From an archaeon (lineage in GTDB: Archaea; Asgardarchaeota; Hermodarchaeia; Hermodarchaeales; Hermodarchaeaceae), in contig JABXGV010000219.1 of the NCBI GenBank assembly GCA_016550485.1, forward strand, positions 1 to 18,251: a stretch of 18,251 bases of DNA. The letters run 5' to 3'. The notes under the pieces were generated by a model, which searched no databases, was not told the DNA's origin, and saw only the letters and a list, made by a program, of their open reading frames with translations. Below, one piece after another: positions 15,114-18,251 of the stretch. A program made the position numbers and the translations under genes. Each line of letters begins with the position of its first letter. Position 1 is the first letter of the stretch.

Positions 15114-16256
15114 TTAGCTGGTTTTTGGGTTCATCACGCGTCCCATGAAGAGGATGCTTCCTGTCTCTCTGTCGCGGATCATGAACACGAAGGGGTGGTC
15201 GGCGCGGAACACGGGGGTGGGGCGGGGGCGGGCCATGCTCCGGGTCATCATGACGACGGCGGTGGCTGCGGCGGCTTCACTGCCTTCTTCGTTGACGTCG
15301 ACGTAGGCCTTGTGGAGGACCGCGGAGATGTAGAGCCCTGGCTCCTCGTGGGTCATGTTGGTGAAGTCGGCGTTTTCCTCGGAGAAGGCTTCTTCCATGC
15401 CCATGGCCTTGAGGACCTCGTTGAGTTTGAACGTCACGGTCATCTTGTAGCGGGGCAGGAAGACGATGACCTTCTGTCGACCCAAGTACTCCAAGATGTT
15501 GGCGACGTATTCTGTCGTGAGGTGCTTCTCCACGCGGGGTAGGCCGCCTCTTTCCTTGGGCAGGAAGAAGACCATGGAGAGGCGTTCCTTGACGTAGGGC
15601 ATCTCGAGGACCTGGAAGTGGTCGGTTTCGGTGTACCTGAACGTCTCTTTCTGGTGCATCAGGGGGGCCTGGATTTCGCTTCCGTCGAGGAGGGTGAAAG
15701 GCTGGTCATGGGTCTGTCTTTCATCGAATTGTGTGTCCCAGTCGCCCTTGAAGTAGATCGCGTTGGTCAGGACAAGGCGGGTGAGGGGCGTGAGGACGCC
15801 TTCGGGGATGAGGTCGGTGATCTTGCCCTTGGTCTTGTCTTTGACCCACTTGTTGATGCGCTGGCGGGCGGGTTCGGGGTCAGCGAAGTTGACCTGGTAG
15901 AGTTCCTTCCCGTAGTTCTTGTCGATGAGTTTCAGGAAGGTCTTGAGCAGCTTGTAGCCCTGGTTGAGCCAGAGGGCGTTGGCGATGCTCAAGGTATAGC
16001 CTTGGCTTCGGGCTAGGCTGTCCATCAGCGCCTTGAAGGCTGCGTGGAGACTGTCTTGGTCGAGGGTGAAGTGGAGAACCTCCGCCATCTCCTCAGCGGT
16101 CTTGCCTGCGGCGCCTGCGAAGGTCATGGCGAGTGCGGTGGAGATGCTGAAGGGGGAGAAGAAGAGGTTGCCCTCCTGGTCCTTGAGCTTGGCGTAGAGG
16201 GCGAGGGCGAAGGCGTTGTTGCCTTGGGCGAGTTCTGCCAGTTCACGTGATGTCAC
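15114..16256 (-). CDS. Serpin family protease inhibitor, intracellular
   Basis: A full-length 380-residue serpin. Helix A and the NLFFSPFSISTALAMTFAGA block (30-49) are typical, the breach/shutter region is present (LVLTNAIYFKGDW, 161-173), and the C-terminal PFVFMIRDRETGSILFMGRV (355-374) is canonical. The reactive-centre hinge EEGSEAAAATA (323-333) has the small residues needed for loop insertion, so it should inhibit by the suicide mechanism. Counting P15 as G325 puts P1-P1' at R339-S340, predicting Arg-specific serine proteases or caspase-fold cysteine proteases as targets. No signal peptide precedes helix A, so it acts inside the cell. The start is GTG (16254-16256), with GAGGTG 5 nt upstream; an overlapping ATG at 16258 runs straight into TGA. 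Serpins do not trap metallopeptidases, so the DUF885 proteins are not expected targets. Confidence 0.93.
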   Translation of the reverse strand: MTSRELAELAQGNNAFALALYAKLKDQEGNLFFSPFSISTALAMTFAGAAGKTAEEMAEVLHFTLDQDSLHAAFKALMDSLARSQGYTLSIANALWLNQGYKLLKTFLKLIDKNYGKELYQVNFADPEPARQRINKWVKDKTKGKITDLIPEGVLTPLTRLVLTNAIYFKGDWDTQFDERQTHDQPFTLLDGSEIQAPLMHQKETFRYTETDHFQVLEMPYVKERLSMVFFLPKERGGLPRVEKHLTTEYVANILEYLGRQKVIVFLPRYKMTVTFKLNEVLKAMGMEEAFSEENADFTNMTHEEPGLYISAVLHKAYVDVNEEGSEAAAATAVVMMTRSMARPRPTPVFRADHPFVFMIRDRETGSILFMGRVMNPKTS

Positions 16257-16293
16257 ATGGTCACCTCATTGCTGAGAATCCTAGCATTTTTGG

Positions 16294-16302
16294 CTTATTA
16301 AT
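16294..16302 (-). promoter_or_regulatory. Probable TATA box of the serpin gene
   Basis: ATTAATAAG on the minus strand, about 40 bp from the GTG start, the same distance seen for the DUF885 promoters. A GGTCACC/GGTGACC pair (16259-16265 and 16303-16309) flanks it and overlaps the start region, and might bind a regulator. Confidence 0.45.
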
Positions 16303-16344
16303 GGTGACCTGATGCAGGATGTGGGCGTGTGGGTTGAACAACAG

Positions 16345-16352
16345 CTTAAAAA
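16345..16352 (+). promoter_or_regulatory. Probable TATA box of the MFS transporter gene
   Basis: CTTAAAAA on the plus strand, 53 bp ahead of the proposed CTG start. Transcription would begin near 16375, just ahead of the AAGGAGG site. Confidence 0.45.
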
Positions 16353-16382
16353 GGTCGGGCGCGGAGTGTCGTCTTCTTCCTT

Positions 16383-16389
16383 AAGGAGG
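16383..16389 (+). promoter_or_regulatory. Strong Shine-Dalgarno site that points to a CTG start
   Basis: AAGGAGG is the strongest SD match in the window. Eight nucleotides downstream lies an in-frame CTG (16398-16400); the first in-frame ATG is 65 nt away. The 8-nt spacing equals that of the DUF885 and STAND A genes, which supports initiation at CTG. Confidence 0.65.
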
Positions 16390-16397
16390 CACCACCA

Positions 16398-17672
16398 CTG
16401 ACTTTTGCGCAGACCTTCCGGTCCGGAGCCAGCGACTACTGGCAGCGCATCCGTATGTTCAGTCCGAATTCACGGTGGTTGATGGTGAGCCGGGCGAGCC
16501 GCCAGTTCGGGCGTGGCGTGAACAGCGCGATTTTTAACCTCTTCCTGCTTGCGCTGGGGTACTCGAAGACCTTCTTGAGTGGGCTTCTGTCGTTGTCGAC
16601 CTTCACCCAAGCAATCGCTTCGCTGGCGGCGGGCCCGTATACCCAGCGGACGGGAGAGCGTAATGCGATGGTTGTAGCGAGCATGGTTACCGTCATCGCC
16701 GCATCGGTACAAGTCGCATACCCAGAAGCGGGTGTGTTGCTCGCGATGGCGGTGGTTAGTAGTATTGGGGTCGGGTTGACCATCACCTCGTATAGCCCGT
16801 TGTTAGCGGCGAGCAGTGAGCAGTATGAACGCGCCCATTTGTTTGGCACTTCCCAGGCGGTGTCGATTGGGTTCAGTTTCATTGGTAGTATCCTTGGAGG
16901 CTTTCTGCCTGGCTGGTTTGCATTGTCACTCGCCTTACCATTGGACAGTGGTCCCTCGTTTCAGCTCGCGCTGGCGGCGTGGTTTCTCCCCACCGCCATT
17001 AGCATTTTCCCATTATTATTCATCCGGGAAACACCAGAGCCCACCAGTAAAGAGGTTGTCGATACCCCGGTACCCGTGGAGCCCAAGGGTCATCGCATCG
17101 TCTTCGTGAAGTTTGCCATCACCAGCAGCATCATCGGGCTGGGCGCAGGATTCATTGTGCCCTTCATGAATGTCTGGTTTTGGGAGCTGTATGATATGCC
17201 GACCCACATCGTTGGCGTCATCACGGGACTTGGGCAAGGCACCCTTGCTGCAGGAGTGTTATTGGCTCCGGTGTTGTCTACAAGGATAGGGAAAGTTAAT
17301 ACTGTGGTCATCACGCAAGCCTTTTCCCTTCCCTTTATTGTCTTGCTGGCGACGGTGGTTAACCCGCTTATCGCTGTGGCAGCCTTTCTGCTACGGGGCG
17401 TCTTGATGAACGCTTCCATGCCCGTGAATAGTGCGCTCAGGATGGAGATCGTGCCCAAAGGCTGGCGGCCCAACTTGAATGCCATTTACTCCGCCGCAGA
17501 CCGGCTTACGCGGAGTTTCAGTACTCAGGTGACTGGTCCGCTGTTTGACCAAGGACAGTATCTGCTGCCCTTCTGGTACACACTCGGTTGTTACTCGGTC
17601 TCGACGGTCCTGTATGGGCTGTTCTTCCGGGGCGCGGAGCGCCGCCTTGACATAGAACTGAAAGCGAGGTAG
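16398..17672 (+). CDS. MFS family transporter, 12-helix type
   Basis: A polytopic membrane protein of the major facilitator superfamily: about twelve hydrophobic helices in two halves, with a hydrophilic central loop near ETPEPTSKEVVDTPVPVEPK (residues 212-231 counted from CTG) and a short charged tail. The loop after helix 2 (AGPYTQRTGERNAM) stands where MFS motif A is expected, but without the usual GxxxDRxGRR. Substrate is unknown. I place the start at CTG 16398, giving 424 residues and the N-terminal segment TFAQTFRSGASDYWQRIR. The ATG at 16455 would give 405 residues but has no ribosome site at a workable distance. The gene is divergent from the serpin across 141 bp and convergent with a second MFS gene. 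No functional link to the STAND locus is evident. Confidence 0.85.
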   Translation: MTFAQTFRSGASDYWQRIRMFSPNSRWLMVSRASRQFGRGVNSAIFNLFLLALGYSKTFLSGLLSLSTFTQAIASLAAGPYTQRTGERNAMVVASMVTVIAASVQVAYPEAGVLLAMAVVSSIGVGLTITSYSPLLAASSEQYERAHLFGTSQAVSIGFSFIGSILGGFLPGWFALSLALPLDSGPSFQLALAAWFLPTAISIFPLLFIRETPEPTSKEVVDTPVPVEPKGHRIVFVKFAITSSIIGLGAGFIVPFMNVWFWELYDMPTHIVGVITGLGQGTLAAGVLLAPVLSTRIGKVNTVVITQAFSLPFIVLLATVVNPLIAVAAFLLRGVLMNASMPVNSALRMEIVPKGWRPNLNAIYSAADRLTRSFSTQVTGPLFDQGQYLLPFWYTLGCYSVSTVLYGLFFRGAERRLDIELKAR

Positions 17673-17733
17673 ACGACTATCTTGATACTACTAGTTGTGT
17701 ATCGAAGGACTTAGAGGTATCGTAAAGAGGTAA

Positions 17734-18251
17734 CTACGATTGTGAAGGAGTTGGGTCGAGCCCGATGAGTAGTAAGAGAGGGATTAGGAGAAGGACCCCA
17801 CAAACGACGAGGAACGCAAATGTGTAGCCTCCCCCGATGGCGAGTAACAGCCCCACACAGATTGGGCCTAGTGCCTGTCCCACATCCATGATTGTTCCCA
17901 GTAGACCTAGAGCGGTTCCCTTGACTTGTGCCTCCACAACCTCTGTGATGAGTGGTGCTGAGGAGGTTACTGTTGCCGCCATCGCTAGACCTATCAACAT
18001 CACGAGCCCGGCCTGGATTAATGGGTTGAGCAGGAATCCTTGTATAATCATTAGGAGGCAGAGGGCGGTTAGTCCTCCGGTGATAAAGCCTCGTCGTCCC
18101 CATCGATCCGATAGTGCACCTAACCCAGGGCTTGCGACAAGAACTGTCGCTGTGAAAAGAGTCAGTAACGGTCCGGTTAACGGTTCGGGAATTCCCACGA
18201 CATCCGTCCAGAAAAGGGGAGTAAAGAATTCCCAGGCGCCGAAGAGGACGA
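17734..18251 (-). CDS. MFS family transporter, C-terminal half (runs off the window)
   Basis: The reading frame is open from the window edge to the TAG at 17734-17736, giving about 172 visible residues; the true start lies beyond 18251. The part contains the MFS motif A, GALSDRWGRRGF, followed by four hydrophobic helices and a short tail ending DPTPSQS. With two more helices upstream of the motif, this fits the six-helix C-terminal half of a 12-helix transporter, where motif A repeats in the loop between helices 8 and 9. A GTG at 18198 is internal, not the start, since the coding frame continues through it with membrane-like sequence. The gene converges on the other MFS gene with 61 bp between. 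Motif A suggests an efflux-type transporter, but the substrate is unknown. Confidence 0.8.
   Translation of the reverse strand, partial: VLFGAWEFFTPLFWTDVVGIPEPLTGPLLTLFTATVLVASPGLGALSDRWGRRGFITGGLTALCLLMIIQGFLLNPLIQAGLVMLIGLAMAATVTSSAPLITEVVEAQVKGTALGLLGTIMDVGQALGPICVGLLLAIGGGYTFAFLVVCGVLLLIPLLLLIGLDPTPSQS

Noticed and set aside
16455..16457. ATG as the start of the MFS transporter
   Set aside because: The strong AAGGAGG site is 65 nt upstream and the intervening in-frame sequence reads as coding, so the CTG start at 16398 is preferred.
17682..17705. Weak hairpin (GATAC/GTATC arms) between the two convergent MFS genes
   Set aside because: Five perfect pairs plus a wobble, a 10-nt loop and no U-tract; a shared terminator is possible but the structure is too weak to call.

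Overview
The window looks like a piece of an archaeal chromosome, possibly from an Asgard lineage such as Thorarchaeota; that lineage guess is tentative. Supporting signs are A/T-rich TATA-like boxes about 38-55 bp ahead of several start codons, purine-rich Shine-Dalgarno (SD) sites (GGGAGG, GGAAGG, AAGGAGG) mostly 8 nt from the start, free use of TTG, GTG and probably CTG starts, and a gene set of serpin, ICMT-like methyltransferase, corrinoid/Fe-S reductase and large STAND-TPR proteins. No tRNA, rRNA, CRISPR array or transposon was seen. No gene-free stretch exceeds about 220 bp.

Layout. (1) 1-2133, minus strand: the N-terminal part of an ICMT/PEMT-like membrane methyltransferase with its own TATA box, then a probable two-gene operon of a QueG/RdhA-like Fe-S reductase (upstream) and a 188-residue coiled-coil protein (downstream). 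A perfect 27-bp palindrome lies ahead of this operon. (2) 2248-15108: an expanded locus. A DUF885 putative metallopeptidase (minus) is divergent from a STAND ATPase-TPR protein (plus). The pair is then repeated (7090-8751 minus, 8971-11988 plus), and a third STAND-TPR gene follows (12079-15108, plus). (3) 15114-16256, minus: an intracellular inhibitory-type serpin, tail-to-tail with the third STAND gene. (4) 16398-18251: a complete MFS transporter on plus, probably starting at CTG, and the C-terminal half of a second MFS transporter on minus running off the window.

How the genes may work together. The three STAND proteins share a nearly invariant NTPase and winged-helix half of about 410 residues, with P-loop, Walker B, sensor arginine, GNPF and an MHD-like LHD motif. 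This is followed by a TPR superhelix with a 46-residue period whose middle part has diverged strongly between copies. That is the pattern of an NLR-like sensor family: a constant switch and a variable ligand surface. None carries a fused effector domain, yet two are divergently paired with a peptidase-like gene and the third abuts a protease inhibitor. The most interesting reading, which is inference only, is a repeated sensor/peptidase module with a serpin beside it, working in regulated proteolysis, stress response or defence.
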